Positions 12,036-23,224 of a DNA stretch of 64,000 nt are shown in pieces. This stretch comes from Molossus alvarezi. Its lineage: Eukaryota; Chordata; Mammalia; Chiroptera; Molossidae. The notes under the pieces were generated by a model. The model saw nothing but the letters and a program-made list of their open reading frames with translations, ran no database searches and was not told the origin of the DNA. The stretch spans positions 167,886,290 to 167,950,289 of the forward strand of contig CM073885.1 in NCBI GenBank assembly GCA_037176705.1, written 5' to 3'. Made by a program: the position numbers and the translations under genes. The number at the start of each line of letters is the position of its first letter. Positions within the stretch are counted from its first letter, which is position 1.

Positions 12036-12142
12036 AAATGTACTAGATGCAGTAGGTTCAGTGGGATTGATATGTTTCTAGAAGTGTTTACAAGGTGCAC
12101 GGACACACAAAGTTAGGAACAATTAACTCACTTGGTTGAAGG
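11940..12142 (+). repeat. Local duplication, copy 1
   Basis: About 203 bp repeated in direct orientation at 13289-13491, with roughly eight mismatches by eye (about 96% identity). The duplication starts inside the DNA-transposon relic and runs about 100 bp past its end into unique-looking sequence, so it is a segmental copy and not two independent transposon insertions. Confidence 0.9.
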
Positions 12143-12199
12143 GAAAGTATCTGTTCTAAAGAAGCAGATCTGGGCTATCCAGAAAAATGAGTAGAGCAT

Positions 12200-12560
12200 C
12201 CATATCATGACTAGGAAGGGGGTCAATCAGGCATGAGTGGGTAGCTTCCAGATTTTAAGTCACTTAGTGGTTATTAGAGTGTTAAAAGAAGAGGAGGAAG
12301 TGACAAAAGATATATGAGCAGAGAGTAGGTTAAAGATAGAATTACTAAAAACCCCTCTGTGTTCTGCTGAGAGTGTGGATATTATCTGGCACACAATTTG
12401 ATGCCACTAGATTGTTTTAAGTGGAGGGGTTTTGAGATGTGACTCAAGTTTTGGAGAGATAACCCTGGAGGAAGTGCACAGTGGACTGGAATGGGATATG
12501 CTTAAAGCAGAGGCTCCTGCTTGGGTCAAAGGGATGTTCACAAAGATTAGTTGGCTTAAA
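12200..12560 (-). mobile_element. L2 LINE fragment (probable)
   Basis: The + strand carries antisense L2 landmarks: AAGTGGAGGGGTTTTGAGATG, then CAAGTTTTGGAGAGATAACC and GCACAGTGGACTGGAATGGG, following the consensus order for the RT 3' region read backwards. Diverged, no frame. Confidence 0.5.
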
Positions 12561-12940
12561 AAGGTTACATGGTCAAATACATTTGGATAGTATTGTATTA
12601 AATACAAATACATTTATCTCCTTGAAGATTTTTCTATCTCTGTGATGCTAATTTTTATTGAAATTCACTAGGGATACATGGTATGCAGTTTTTTCCAATT
12701 AATTTGTCTATTGGACTCTTTTTTGCCAGGACCATCTTGCAGAACAAGTATTTTCTGGAATACTTGGCAAATGCTGATTTAGGAAAAGTCTTAGCTGGAA
12801 TAAAGGGGGACACTGTTTGAAATTTCAAAGAACTTTCCACTCTGTTTCTTTTTCTAATTAGGGTCTTACTTGTAGACAACCAGCCCTTTTGTGTACATTT
12901 CCATTTGAATAAATGACTTTTGCATATGTCTCTTCTTGGT

Positions 12941-12970
12941 GTTTTGTTTTGTTTTGTTTTGTTTTGTTTT
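12941..12970. repeat. (GTTTT)n simple repeat
   Basis: Six perfect GTTTT units. Confidence 0.95.
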
Positions 12971-13288
12971 AACCAGGGATAAAGAAATAAATTTGGAGCC
13001 TTAGAGATAAGAATCTCTCCATGGAAGGAAATCATAAAATTATAGGGAAATACTTGGGTAAAAAAGAAATTAAAAAAAATAGAAATGAGAAGAGAAGAGG
13101 AGAGGGTAGGGGAAGGGATTCAGAAGAGGTAAGAGAGAAGACAGTGTGGTAGGGGAGGTCTGGGGGAGGGACTAGAAAGGAGGGGAAGAAATGAAAAGAA
13201 AGGAAAAGTAGAGAGTCACCTGTATTTAAATGGGTGTAGGAGGAAAAGAGCAAATGGAGAAACCCCTGTGAGGGGTTGGGGGAAGGAG

Positions 13289-13491
13289 AAGTGTATTTCG
13301 GTTCAGACTAGCCTCATTTCATGTGCTCAAAAGTCACCTTGTGGCTCATCCTACCAGATTGGACAGTGCAGGTGGAGAGGTTCAAAATGTACTAGATGCA
13401 GTAGGTTCAGTGGGATTGCTATGTTTCTAGAAGTGTTTACAAAGTGCACGGGCACACAAAGTTAGGAACAATTAACTCACTTGGTTTAAAG
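13289..13491 (+). repeat. Local duplication, copy 2
   Basis: Direct copy of 11940-12142 lying 1,349 bp downstream. Similarity starts at AAGTGTAT and fades after CTCACTTGGTT. The upstream neighbour (13080-13290) is purine-rich (GAAGAGAAGAGGAGAGG) and unlike the flank of copy 1. Confidence 0.9.
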
Positions 13492-14923
13492 GAGGAGCAT
13501 AGTTTTGGGACAAAGGGAGTGGCCAGCAGAGCCAGATGTACAAGGAAATCAAGCAAGAGAAATCTTCATGCTGTGAGGGCTCTAGCTTGCATCCTATAAG
13601 CATTATTTTACTAAAGTCTAACTACTTATTTCATATGTTTGGTTAATGAGATTCCTTTCTAACCTCGAAACTTAAAAGCTCATGAATATTTACAAAACTA
13701 TGCATTGGGGAAGGGAATCAGGAAAAATGTTCATTGATGACTGTGAAACCATTGCACATATTTGCAAATAATGTGCTCTCCTTGTGGTAGCATCGGAATA
13801 TTTGTTTCATACCTGAGAAAAGAAAAAGCAATTCCCTTCTTCGTGTTTTCTGAATGAGACTTTTCGAACACTTCCTCGGGTTTTCCATGTGTCTGGTTTT
13901 CAGACCGATCTAGTCATTTCATTTCTGTCTGGTAGTCTGCAGGTTTCTCTGATGGAGGCTCGGATGGTCTCTCATGGGCCCCGAGAGCGATCAGCGCTTC
14001 AGCTTGATCCGGGAGCATTTGTCTCCCGTGAATAAGTAATTTAGACTTGAGAGCATATTTCACACAGCTGAAGTCAAGTGACATCTTATTTCACCAAGAA
14101 ATAGGTCATTTGAATCTGGAGACCCTGAGAGTGTGCTTCAGGTAATTGCGTGGAGCAGGTGGTCTTCCCAGTCAGCGCTGACTTTGATGAAAGCGAGACC
14201 CTGGTGTGAAAATAGCCTGTGTCGTGCCGAGTTCTGGAGGGAAAGAGGGAAACGTTTCGTAATTGGCTTTGAAGTGAATACCCATGTTCTGTCACCCCTC
14301 AGTTATTTTCCATGACAGATTAAAGCTACTATTACTGTTTTAACCCCATTTCTGTAGGAAAATTGAGAGCAGTGCCCTTTTCCCATTTATTTAACTTATT
14401 CCTTAAAAACGTGTCCCAATTCTCTCTTTTGGATTTAGCGTGATTCTATCTGTTTTTATTTATAAAATCATTTTTTTTTTTAACGTAAGTTCATGATCAA
14501 ATGGAAAAGAAAATGCCCAGTCTCAAGCCAGCATCCAGAAATTATTATTGTTACCATTCTGTAGTATAATCTTCCGGCCACATGAAAGACATCTTGAAAT
14601 GCATAATGTTTTAGAAGTTGCTGTTTTTGGGCTAATTATGTTATGACCATCTTCTCATTCATATTAATTTTTAAAACTAGTATCAGTGCGGTGGTTCAAT
14701 TTTTGCTAAACCATAATTAAACAATCTTTATTGAAATTGTATTTAAAATTAAGAATTGAATATTTAAGTACTTTTACTTCCCATATATTTCCTACAGACC
14801 CTCAAAAGAAGGTTTCAGGATTTGTTTTTTATTATTGTTGTTATTTCATGCTTCTTTGTTTGGCAATAAGATGTAAAATGATAGTCTGGGAAGGGCAAAA
14901 CAAGAGAAAAAAGTGCTGAATTG
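13492..14923. other. Intronic stretch with nothing recognised
   Basis: No repeat family or exon assigned. A more GC-balanced patch at 13870-14030 lacks frame or splice support. Confidence 0.5.
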
Positions 14924-15167
14924 GCCCTGGCCGGTTTGGCTCAGCGGTTAGAGCGTCGGCCTGTGGTCCAGAGAGACCCGGGTTCGGTTCCCACTAAGGG
15001 CACGTGTCTCGGTTGCAGTTTGTCCCCGGCCCTGGTTGGTCATGCAGGTGGCAGCCACTCGATGTGTCCCTTTCACGTCGATGTTTCTCTCTCTCTCTCT
15101 CTTCCTCTCTCTCCCTCCTACTCTATCTGAACAAAAAATGTCCTCGGGTGAGGATAAAAAAAAAAAA
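14924..15167 (+). mobile_element. VES SINE
   Basis: Complete VES with head GCCCTGGCCGGTTTGGCTC, box B GGTTCGGTTCCC and tail GTGAGGATAAAAA. The target-site duplication AAAAAGTGCTGA precedes the head and recurs after the A tail. The tail lost the usual TGGAAAA spacer before TGTCCTCGG. Confidence 0.97.
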
Positions 15168-16270
15168 GTGCTGAGTTGTTTGAGAGAAGGACTCTGAGCT
15201 ATAAAAAGATGTTGTTTTACAGTCTTTTCTCTCACTGAAAGAGGTCTGATGGGAACGTTCTGAAGAATAAAATCTAGTTAGTTGACTGAGGGAGTGATTA
15301 TGTTGTTAAGGTGATTCTCTTAATTATGTTTGACAGGAATCAAAGCATTTGTTTTACCTAACCCTTTCAATTACGATATTTCTTCATCAAAATACTTTTG
15401 AATATCAGGTAACACAGCATAGCTGTGATATAAGGAGCCTTAAAATATAAAATCAACTTGTAATGTTGATGCAAAAGAAAAATAAAATATTTCTCATGTC
15501 CGCTGTTCAGAAAATGACTTGATTGAAAACATGAGTCTAACAACTTATTCCCTCCTTTCTTGTCTCTGGAAATAAGTATATAATAAGGGCACAATGAGTA
15601 AGAGAGTCTCATTCTAGCCAATCTCATTCTGTGACTCTCCGTGGTAACATTCCCAGTGGTGGAGAACCGTAAGTAGCAGGGAGGATAGTGTTGAAGGATG
15701 CCTGGTGAGTCACACAGAGAAAATCCCACACTGTTCTTTCTCACTGAGACTGAGATACCAAATGCTTAGTCTGCACATAAGAGTTTGTAGTCAAGTTTTT
15801 CTGAGTTCGAAGCACACAGGTGCTTCCACCTGTAACTCCATATACATCTGGGGGGAGGTGTGTTAGTGAAAGAAATCATAGGTTTTCTTAGCAACACTAA
15901 CAGAAAATCCTTAACATGGAGGTGATGTGATACAAACAATTTCTCCCTCCAAGGTGAAGGTTGGCAGTGCAGTAAACATTGTGTAGTTATCAGCCAAGTG
16001 CAGACATTGTGTCTAATTCAGAAAACACATATAGAATTCAGAGTTGACCGTGACTCTGTTGTGCAGGATGTGATTCTGTTTTTCTCTTCCCTCCCCCTAA
16101 TGTGTAATTTAAAGTGAAATTTTCTCAGCCTGAAGAGTCATTTATAACAGCTTAGCCACACAGGTGACAGCAAAGAAAGAGAGGAGAGTTTTCTGGTTAG
16201 TTAAGTCACTTTGCCAGTAATTTGGTGCATTTTATATTTTGATTTGTGGTTGAATCTGCTGATCTAAAAA
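15168..16270. other. Intronic stretch with nothing recognised
   Basis: No assignable repeat or exon. A 125-codon reverse frame at 15367-15744 has no recognisable product and no splice context. Confidence 0.5.
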
Positions 16271-16795
16271 TTATTCATCACCATGTAAAGTACATCAAAG
16301 GGGATGTAGTCAATAATGTTGCAGCGACTGTAGTATTACGTGACCACTAGACTTATCAGGGTATCACTTCATATATTATATAAATGTCTAACCATTATGC
16401 TGTGCGCCTGAAACTAATATAATATTTTTTTTTTTTTTTTTTTTTTAATCCTCACCCGAGGACATTTTTCCATTTTTTGTTCAGATAGAGCGGGAGGGAG
16501 AGAGAGAAACATCGCCCGAGGACATTTTTCCATTTTTTTGTTCAGATAGAGCGGGAGGGAGAGAGAGAAACATCGAGGTGAAAGGGACACATCGAGTGGC
16601 TGCCACCCGCACGACCAACCAGGGCCAGGGACAAACTGCAACCGAGGTACGCGCCCTTAGCGGGAATCGAACCCGGGCCTCTCTGTACCGCAGGTCGACG
16701 CTCCAACCGCTGAGCCAAACCGGCCAGGGCCTGAAACTAATATAATATTGAATGTCAACTGTAATTCAAAAATTAAAAATTAAGAAATATATATT
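16271..16795 (+). mobile_element. L1 3' end, split by a SINE
   Basis: The 3' UTR of an L1 on the + strand: CATGTAAAGTACATCAAAGG, GATGTAGTCAATAATGTTGC, GTGACCACTAGACTTATC, ATGCTGTGCGCCTGAAACTA and, after the SINE, TTGAATGTCAACTGTAATTC followed by AAAAATTAAAAATT. The same 3' end type recurs at 42785-42915 and 47400-47635. Confidence 0.8.
16427..16729 (-). mobile_element. VES SINE with internal 60-bp duplication
   Basis: Reverse-strand VES inserted in the L1 3' UTR. A perfect 20-bp target-site duplication CCTGAAACTAATATAATATT flanks it (16407-16426 and 16730-16749). The body holds two tandem copies (16455-16514 and 16515-16575) of the segment from CCCGAGGACATTTTTCC to GAGAAACATCG, differing by one extra T. 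The element is therefore about 60 bp longer than its relatives. Confidence 0.97.
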
Positions 16796-17290
16796 CATCA
16801 GCAGAACACAATTTTGCTGGGCACTTTTCCAAATTGAGATAAAAATTTCATGTTAAGTATCAATAGCCCAAATTATATCCACACGAGCTAAAAGAAAAGT
16901 ATCTAAAACAAGTTGTTAATGGCGTTGGCGTTTCCATGGCAATCACCACATTGACTTGTATGTTGCCCTCACTCGCTAGCTTAGTAATTTAGTTTGAACT
17001 TCAAGGCGTTTATTTGCTAGAAGCTGCAAATTCTTCTTTAAAATTTTCTCCTGCAGAGTGATGAAAATAAGTCACAAGGAAAAAATGTGAGATGACGTAT
17101 TAATGACATATGGTTTGGTGACTTCTCAAAATGGTGTATGGGGGTAATACAACTGGTATTGTGCTTTGAGAGGATGGAGCAATGTTTGTCTGCTCATCCA
17201 CGCTCTTCTAAAGCACGTGGGTAGCTCTCAGTTTAGTGAAAATGGGTAAGAAATTTTGTGTTAATTTGGAGTCAAAAGGGGGAAAAAATG
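16796..17290. other. Intronic stretch with nothing recognised
   Basis: No exon or repeat family could be assigned here. Confidence 0.5.
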
Positions 17291-17506
17291 GTCCTGGCCA
17301 GTTTTGCTCAGTGGTTAGAGCATTGGCCCTTGGACCAATGAGTCATGGGTTTGATTTCAGTCAAGGGCACGTACTTTGGTTGTAGTTTATCCCTGGCCCT
17401 GGATGGGGTCGTGCGGGAGGCAGCCAGTCGATATTTCTCTCTCTCTCCCTCCCTCCCACTCTATCTAATGACAGATGAAAAATATCCTGGAGTGAGGAAT
17501 AAAAAG
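17291..17506 (+). mobile_element. VES-type SINE (older)
   Basis: Head GTCCTGGCCAGTTTTGCTCA, box B variant GGTTTGATTTCAGTCAAGG, CCCTGGCCCTGGATGGGG, TC-rich stretch and tail ATATCCTGGAGTGAGGAAT. More diverged than the 8-9 kb copies; the target-site duplication is unclear. Confidence 0.9.
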
Positions 17507-18464
17507 GAAAAAAATTGAATTAGAAGCCTAAATAAAACAAACTCCTGCCAACCTTCATTAATTGCTTTATTCCTTAGATTAAACTCCTGGGGAATCTACT
17601 GCCAGGATTAATCCTTTCCTTCCAGCCTCCGGAATGTTCCCACTTCCTTCTCTCCAGCTTTCTTTCACTTCGTATCTCTCAAATCAGGACAATGTTTGTT
17701 TCACTCGATTTCCTTCTCTAGTAACTGTGCTACTTCTCCTTTTATTCTACCAGAAAATGTCTTTGATTGATGCCTTCCCTGAAAAGTGCGTAGTGGTAGC
17801 GTTGTTGCTCGGCTCTGTAGGCTTGTTGTTAGGAGCCTGGACTGGCCGGGCGGTGCCCAGCGCTCCCAGCTCGGGCTGCCTTGCCCAGCCTCCCTTCTCC
17901 CTGGCCTTGCACTCTGCTGATCATCTCCTCCCCGTGGGGCAGTTTCTCCTCCTGAATTCTATTAAATAATAGCATCTTGATTTTTGTTTGTTTGCTATGC
18001 CAACCTTCCTGAGAGACCCTTCTCTGACTCATTGCAGTGGCTGTGCGCTTGCCGTGCTGTGTGCATGAGCACGCCCTGAGATGTGACCCTGAGCTCTCAT
18101 CGTTCACGTTTATAGTTCGGACGTTGTTGGTCCCTCTTGCACCCAAATCCACACTCTGCATTCCACATTGTTATTACACTGAAGTATCGTCCAACAGAGG
18201 GTTATTATGGATAACTCAGTGCTTCCTAAAGTGTAATTCATTTGGGTAATTATCATCACCTCTCTGAGAATGACTGATTTCTTCCCCCACTTCCATATTT
18301 CTCTAGCACAGCCCTTATCCCGCTGTCTGATCATTATTTATTCCTACTGTCCTGTAACCCGTAAGTCTAATCACTTGTATTTTTATCAAATGGGCTATAG
18401 ATTCGTGCTGCTCCATTGCCATCAAGGGAAGTTCTCTGTGTATTTTGAAGAGAATTTTTGCTGA
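17507..18464. other. Intronic stretch, mostly unrecognised
   Basis: A GC-richer part (17760-17950) carries frames on both strands of about 110 codons without recognisable products. Bases 18200-18280 (CAGTGCTTCCTAAAGTGTAA and following) faintly resemble a MER5/MER20-type transposon end; this is weak. Confidence 0.4.
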
Positions 18465-18830
18465 TGAATTAGGTAAGGGGTGTGAGAAAAGGAGAGAAGT
18501 CAAGGGTGATTTTAAGGATTTCGGCTTGTGCACCTGAGTGGTGTAGGATTGGGGGGAGAGTCTGTTTTAAGCATGTTAAGTTTGAGATTCCTGTGAAGCA
18601 TTCAAATGGAGGTATTAAAGAAGCAGCTGAGGTTTCTGAGTCCAGAGTTCGGAGAAGTGGGGGTCGGGGACAGATTGAGAGCACCTGGGGACTGCGTGTA
18701 GGCAGCCAGAGAAGGGGTCTGGGGCGCAGCCCTGGAGCTCACCAACATTACAAGGCAAGAAGAGAGGAGCATGCTTTGGAAGGACTGAAATCAGCACTCA
18801 AGAAGGTGGGAAGAAAACCAAGGAGGTGTT
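18465..18830 (-). mobile_element. L2 LINE fragment
   Basis: Antisense L2 landmarks on the + strand in expected order: GGGTGTGAGAAAAGGAG, AGAAGTCAAGGGTGATTTTA, GGATTTCGGCTTGTGCACC, GCATGTTAAGTTTGAGATTC, TTCAAATGGAGGTATTAAAG and GAGTCCAGAGTTCGGAGAAG. The frame 18482-18862 across it is a by-product of the old coding strand's complement, not a gene. Confidence 0.7.
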
Positions 18831-19273
18831 TCCATCAAAGATTCTCAAGAAGAAGAGAATAATCAACTATGTGGAATTCTTCTGAGGGTCTGAGTATCAG
18901 GGCTAGGGCATCCGTTACCTACAGGTGGCACAGTGCCCAGGACCCGCGAGACTTATAGGGACCCACAAAATTTGTTTTAATTTTCATTTATTTTAAAATC
19001 AGGAAAAAAATGAATATAAGAACAATAAATCTATAGTAATGAATCTAGCCTGGCTTATATTAGTTTTGTAACAATACAATCATAAAGGATAATTTTAAAT
19101 ATTTTCTTATGAAAGAAAGGGCCCTGCTGAGCATCAGACAGGCAGTGTGGGTGTCCCTGCTCCTCTGGATAAGCACAGCTTTGGAAGAGACCTGGGAACA
19201 GAAACTAGATAGGCGTGGATTCAGGAAAGAATCGGAGAGGAAATCGAAGGTGGAGACAGGAGATAGCATTTTA

Positions 19274-19498
19274 CTTTATTTTTTTAAATAAGATTTAATT
19301 TAATTTATTTTTTTAGAGAGAGGGGGGAAGGGAGAGGGAGATAGAAACATCAAAGAGAAAGAAATCCATCGGCTGCCTCCTGCACGCCTCTACTGGAGAT
19401 TGAGCCCTCAACCCGGGCATGTGCCCTGATCGGCAATCGAATTGGTGACCTTTTGGTCCATGGGATGAGGCTCAACCACTGAGCCACACCGGCTGGGC
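19274..19498 (-). mobile_element. VES-related SINE, second subfamily
   Basis: Reverse-strand element of the type whose sense head reads GTGTGGCTCAGTGGTTGAG and whose middle contains GGGCACATGCCCGGGTT. The + strand shows GAGAGAGGGGGGAAGGGAG, GCTGCCTCCTGCACG, ATGTGCCCTGATCGG and CTCAACCACTGAGCCACACC. AGCATTTTA lies on both sides as a probable target-site duplication. Confidence 0.92.
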
Positions 19499-19626
19499 AG
19501 GAGCATTTTAAACAAAACTTTAAAAGAATTGTGTACAGGGGTGCAGAGAAACAGGATCACAGCGGGAAGAGATGCACAGCCAAAGAAAATTTTTGTTTGA
19601 TATTGTATCATTTGGGGGCAAAGGAG

Positions 19627-19628
<2 letters not shown>

Positions 19629-19671
<43 letters not shown>

Positions 19672-19674
19672 TGT
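19629..19674. repeat. (GT)n microsatellite
   Basis: About 22 GT units with one interruption (GTATGT). Confidence 0.97.
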
Positions 19675-21233
19675 CTGGGAAAACGAGGAACATGTGTCTT
19701 TTAGGGGAGATAATCGAAGGAGCAGAGCCCTTCGGGGTGGAAGGCCCTGGGATTGTCCCAGTGGAAGGAGCTGGCCTTGGGTGGGAGGCATTTCTTCCTG
19801 ATGCTTCTCTTCCCCAGTGAAGTAAAAGGTCAAGTCACCAGCTGAGAGGGAGGCGTCTGAGAGCGTGTGGGAGATTTGAGGGAGGACAAAATGTACAATA
19901 GTCACTTTTACACTGAGAGAATAGATTATCTACGGACATGTGATAGGATTACTGAGGGAGAGCGAATGTAAGAAAATTGAAAATGTTAACAGCAGTAGTT
20001 ATCTCTGGATAGTAGGATCCATTTTTTAATTTTGCTTGTCATAATTTTTGTTTTCAGAGTTTTTACATTAAAGTAATTTTGCTGCTTTAAAAAGCTATTT
20101 AAAATAATAATAGAAAAAAACCACAGCCTTCCTCCCCCTTATTCCTTGGCTTGGTTTCTGTTTTTATAGGAATTTTTCCTGGACCAAGTCCAGCTCCTTG
20201 TTAAAATTTCCCTAAGACTTTAATCTCCAGTGTATGATGTATCCTGTCATATATATTATTATGCTATTTTAACTGCTTTCTGTATGACTATATTGTTTTC
20301 CTAATGAATTTACCAACTCTTCACTGCCAGCAACTAGGTCCCATGTGGGTTTCAGGCACCAGTGTTCACAAATGTCTTAGATGTCCATCTTCTTTGTGAC
20401 ACGTGGGTTTTCTCGCCTCTCGTACTTCGGCAGGGCCTGCTCTGTCCTGGCAGGCCACGCGATCCTCAACCAGCCCTTAATCGCTGCTTCATCTCCCTTC
20501 TTCTAATGCACCCCAGTTTTGTTGAGGCCGCAGGTCTACACTTGCAGAACAGAACTCGAGGAGGGTGGACAAGGCGAGGCGAGAGAGAACTCTGCGCCTC
20601 TCCTGTTCACTCTGTCCTCGCGGTCTTCCCACAGTGCTCCGTAACGGACCCGGTGATACTCGGGTGAAAACCCAATAGTATGTGTGTCAAAAACAATTCT
20701 CAGTTCTAAACACAATGAGTGGTAAGTTCTTTAGAGTTCAAAGAGAGAACCCAGACACATCTTCAGGGGAAACCAAAGTATGGAAGAGGTAGTATAAGAA
20801 AGCTGATAATTCATTAGAGAGAAGGGTCTTTGGCAGGAACTGATGAGAGTAAAACCATGTGATGTTTTTCTGCCCTCCCCATGGACTCTGTCTGGAGAAG
20901 TCTGATGGGGAAGCACAAAGGGCAGGAGCGATAGTGGAAATAACGTGCATTGTCCCCATTGTTGAGTAGATGCCAGGAAGGACAGCCCAGCCGGGGTCCT
21001 CCTGTCAACACCTGCTGGGACACGGTGGATCCAGCAGAAAATGTCTGTGTGCTTACCACTGAGGGTCAGATGTAGGGGGTGGGTAAGTGGCCGGGGGTGT
21101 CACCCTGAGAGTGTATCACTGGAGTCAGAGGGCAGTGTTAGAGAGCCCAGGGAAGGGGGTGTGGTGTCGGAAGGATCCATAAATTCCCCTCGTGAACTTG
21201 ATATCTGCCATGCCATCCTGCTGTCTAATACCC
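19675..21233. other. Intronic stretch with nothing recognised
   Basis: No family assigned. Segment 20400-20670 is relatively CpG-rich (GTACTTCGGC, CCACGCGATCC, GGCGAGGCGAGAG, CCTCGCGGTC, GTAACGGACCCGG) but has no conserved frame that I recognise. Confidence 0.45.
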
Positions 21234-21264
<31 letters not shown>

Positions 21265-21293
21265 TGAGAGAGAGAGAGAGAGAAAGAGAGAGA
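21234..21293. repeat. (GA)n microsatellite
   Basis: GA dinucleotide tract with minor interruptions (GGAGTGAG, GAAAGAG). Confidence 0.97.
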
Positions 21294-21744
21294 TATCCCA
21301 GGAGAACTAGCTAATTTTTAAAAGCCCCTTCCTTTCATATCATTTTGTTTTGTTGACCGTAAAGGAGTCAATGAACCAGAAAGGGGTGCAGTAAAGAGAC
21401 AGACCCCCTTCTCCAGATCCTCGAGCCTTCGGTTCCATCTAAGCCCATAGGAGTAGGGATTACCTTTAAAGTGGCTTTAAACCAGGAGAGACAGAAACCT
21501 TCATTTCTTAATTCTGCACTCTAACACCTGAAAACACTACTACTCATTAATACGTGAGATGATATGGCATGTTTCTGAGATGTCATCAAGGGAAAGGAAA
21601 CTGACCCAATAGAGAATTTGAAAGCTGTGATGGGAAATAAAATTAATCTGTATCCTCTGAGATCAGCCTGTTTATTCAGCTAGTGACCAATGAAAGCAAT
21701 AGCAAAGGTGAGAGTAACAGTAACCATCATAGCAGCAGTCGTCA

Positions 21745-21935
21745 TAGTGATGATAGACACCTTTCATAGAATGCCCACTGGGTGCCAGTCATTATTGTCA
21801 AAGGCTTCAGGTGTTTATCTCCAGTCTTTACTGCAAACCAGCAATGTAGAGGTCCTATCTCCAATAAGCATAGAAGGAGACTGAGGTTCGTCGAGGTAAA
21901 TGAATAGGGTCACCGCAGGCAGGCAATAAAAAACC
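21745..21935 (-). mobile_element. MIR SINE fragment
   Basis: The + strand shows antisense MIR landmarks: CACTGGGTGCCAGTCATTA (from GTGCCAGGCACT), GTGTTTATCTCCAGTC, ATAGAAGGAGACTGAGGTTC and GGTAAATGAATAGGGTCAC, the remnants of GATGAGGAAACTGAGG and of the motif before GGTCACACAG. Confidence 0.65.
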
Positions 21936-22262
21936 GGAGGCAGGAAGCATAATGAAACAGAGGGAAAAAGGGATGCATTTTCAGAAGTCTCTCTTTCTGC
22001 AGTTTTGCCAACCTGCTCACTGTGTAAGATCCTCTGTGTCCTAATGATTCCTGGGTCAGGGTGGCGCTCCAACCTCCGGCCTCTCCGAATAAAGCGATGC
22101 TCTGTCCCACATGGACCTCCAGCCAGCTTGTGTTGGTATATGGCAAAACAGTATTTGTTTCCATACTGTTGCTGTTTCATTCTGTTCCAGAAATGTTACA
22201 TGTGCAATAAATATTTGTGCCACATAAATCAATATCCTGTTTTGGACTCACCTGCAGACTTA

Positions 22263-22366
22263 ACAGGGTGCGGCAAAAGTAGGTTTACAGTTCTTGTGGA
22301 AAATAATACAATAAACTCTGCATTTCACATACTTTTACGACTGTAGACCTATTTTTTCCCAACCCC
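22263..22366. mobile_element. Mariner-like MITE
   Basis: Compact element of about 104 bp bounded by imperfect inverted repeats. The left end reads GGTGCGGCAAAAGTAGGTTT; the right end, CTGTAGACCTATTTTTTCCC then AACCC, is its near complement (about 19 of 24 positions). The core is short with no coding capacity. The left end is preceded by TA-containing TTAACA. The architecture fits a Tc1/mariner miniature element such as those active in bats. Confidence 0.7.
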
Positions 22367-22980
22367 AGATAATGTCATTTCCATAGGAAAATCTAGTCTG
22401 CATCCCAGGTGAAGTGATTCCCAAGTGGCCTCAATACTGTCAACCTCAAATAAATATTAGGGTAACATGATTACCTACATTCATGGTAGGAAGCAATGAA
22501 CTATTAAAAAGCACATTTTTGTTCTTTAGCTTCAGAACGTATTATGCAGTTTAGTTGGTATTTCTCCCGGCGGTGGCAGGGAGGGGCGAGGGGACCTAGA
22601 ATGTTGCTGAGTGGCCGGGGACAGCAGGTCTGTGATCGTTCGTAAAGCAGATTATCATGCACAAGGACATGATGGCAATCTTTTCCCCCTTTCTCTGTAT
22701 GGCATCTCTGAGAAAGTCAGGAAATGAGGACATGAGTGTGTACAGTTACTAGTGAAGTTGAACAACCAATCTTCCAATGGCCCATCCTTTATCTGTCCAA
22801 CTGGTCCACTGTCTCCGTGGGTGGGCTCTCACTAACATGGTTAAGAACCTCCCAGGGAAGATCACCAGGCCCTGTGAGGTTGTGGCATTCAGAGGCACCC
22901 CCCCCCCCCAACACTCTAGTGATATGACCTGGAGCATCATTTACTTAACCTCCATAGATTGATTTGCTCATTTAAAAATT
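22367..22980. other. Intronic stretch with nothing recognised
   Basis: Contains a C run at 22900-22909. Frames on both strands near 22736-22962 have no recognisable product. Confidence 0.45.
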
Positions 22981-23160
22981 AAGCTTTTTTTAAAGACAGA
23001 GTGAAAAGGAGAGAGTGAGAAACATCAGAGTGAGAGATACATTCATTGGTTGCCTGCTGCAGGACCCTGACAGGGGCTAGGAATCAAATCTGGAAACCAA
23101 GTTCATGCCCTTGACTTGGATTTGAACCCATGATTCTTCAGCTATTAAATTACACAATTG
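22980..23160 (-). mobile_element. VES-related SINE (old, decayed head)
   Basis: Left side TTTTTTTAAAGACAGAG followed by GAGAGTGAGAAACATCAGAG, CATTCATTGGTTGCCTGCTG, GGACCCTGACAGGGGCTAGG and ATGCCCTTGACTTGG: the antisense layout of the bat tRNA SINEs. The antisense head near 23140 is too decayed to read boxes A and B. Confidence 0.7.
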
Positions 23161-23224
23161 ATAAATTAAACCCTGGAAAAATATGATGATTTAAAATGTA
23201 ACATTGGTCTTGGGTAGTTTAAAA

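Noticed and set aside
18482..18862. 126-codon + strand frame rich in Arg and Gly
   Set aside because: It lies on the complement of an old L2 coding region, which explains the long frame.
19408..19905. 165-codon − strand frame
   Set aside because: Consists of a SINE end plus a (TG)n microsatellite read as His-Thr repeats.
21960..22200. Possible LTR: AATAAAG near 22088 with LTR-like flanking words
   Set aside because: A polyadenylation-like hexamer alone is weak; no TATA, paired termini or target-site duplication could be placed.
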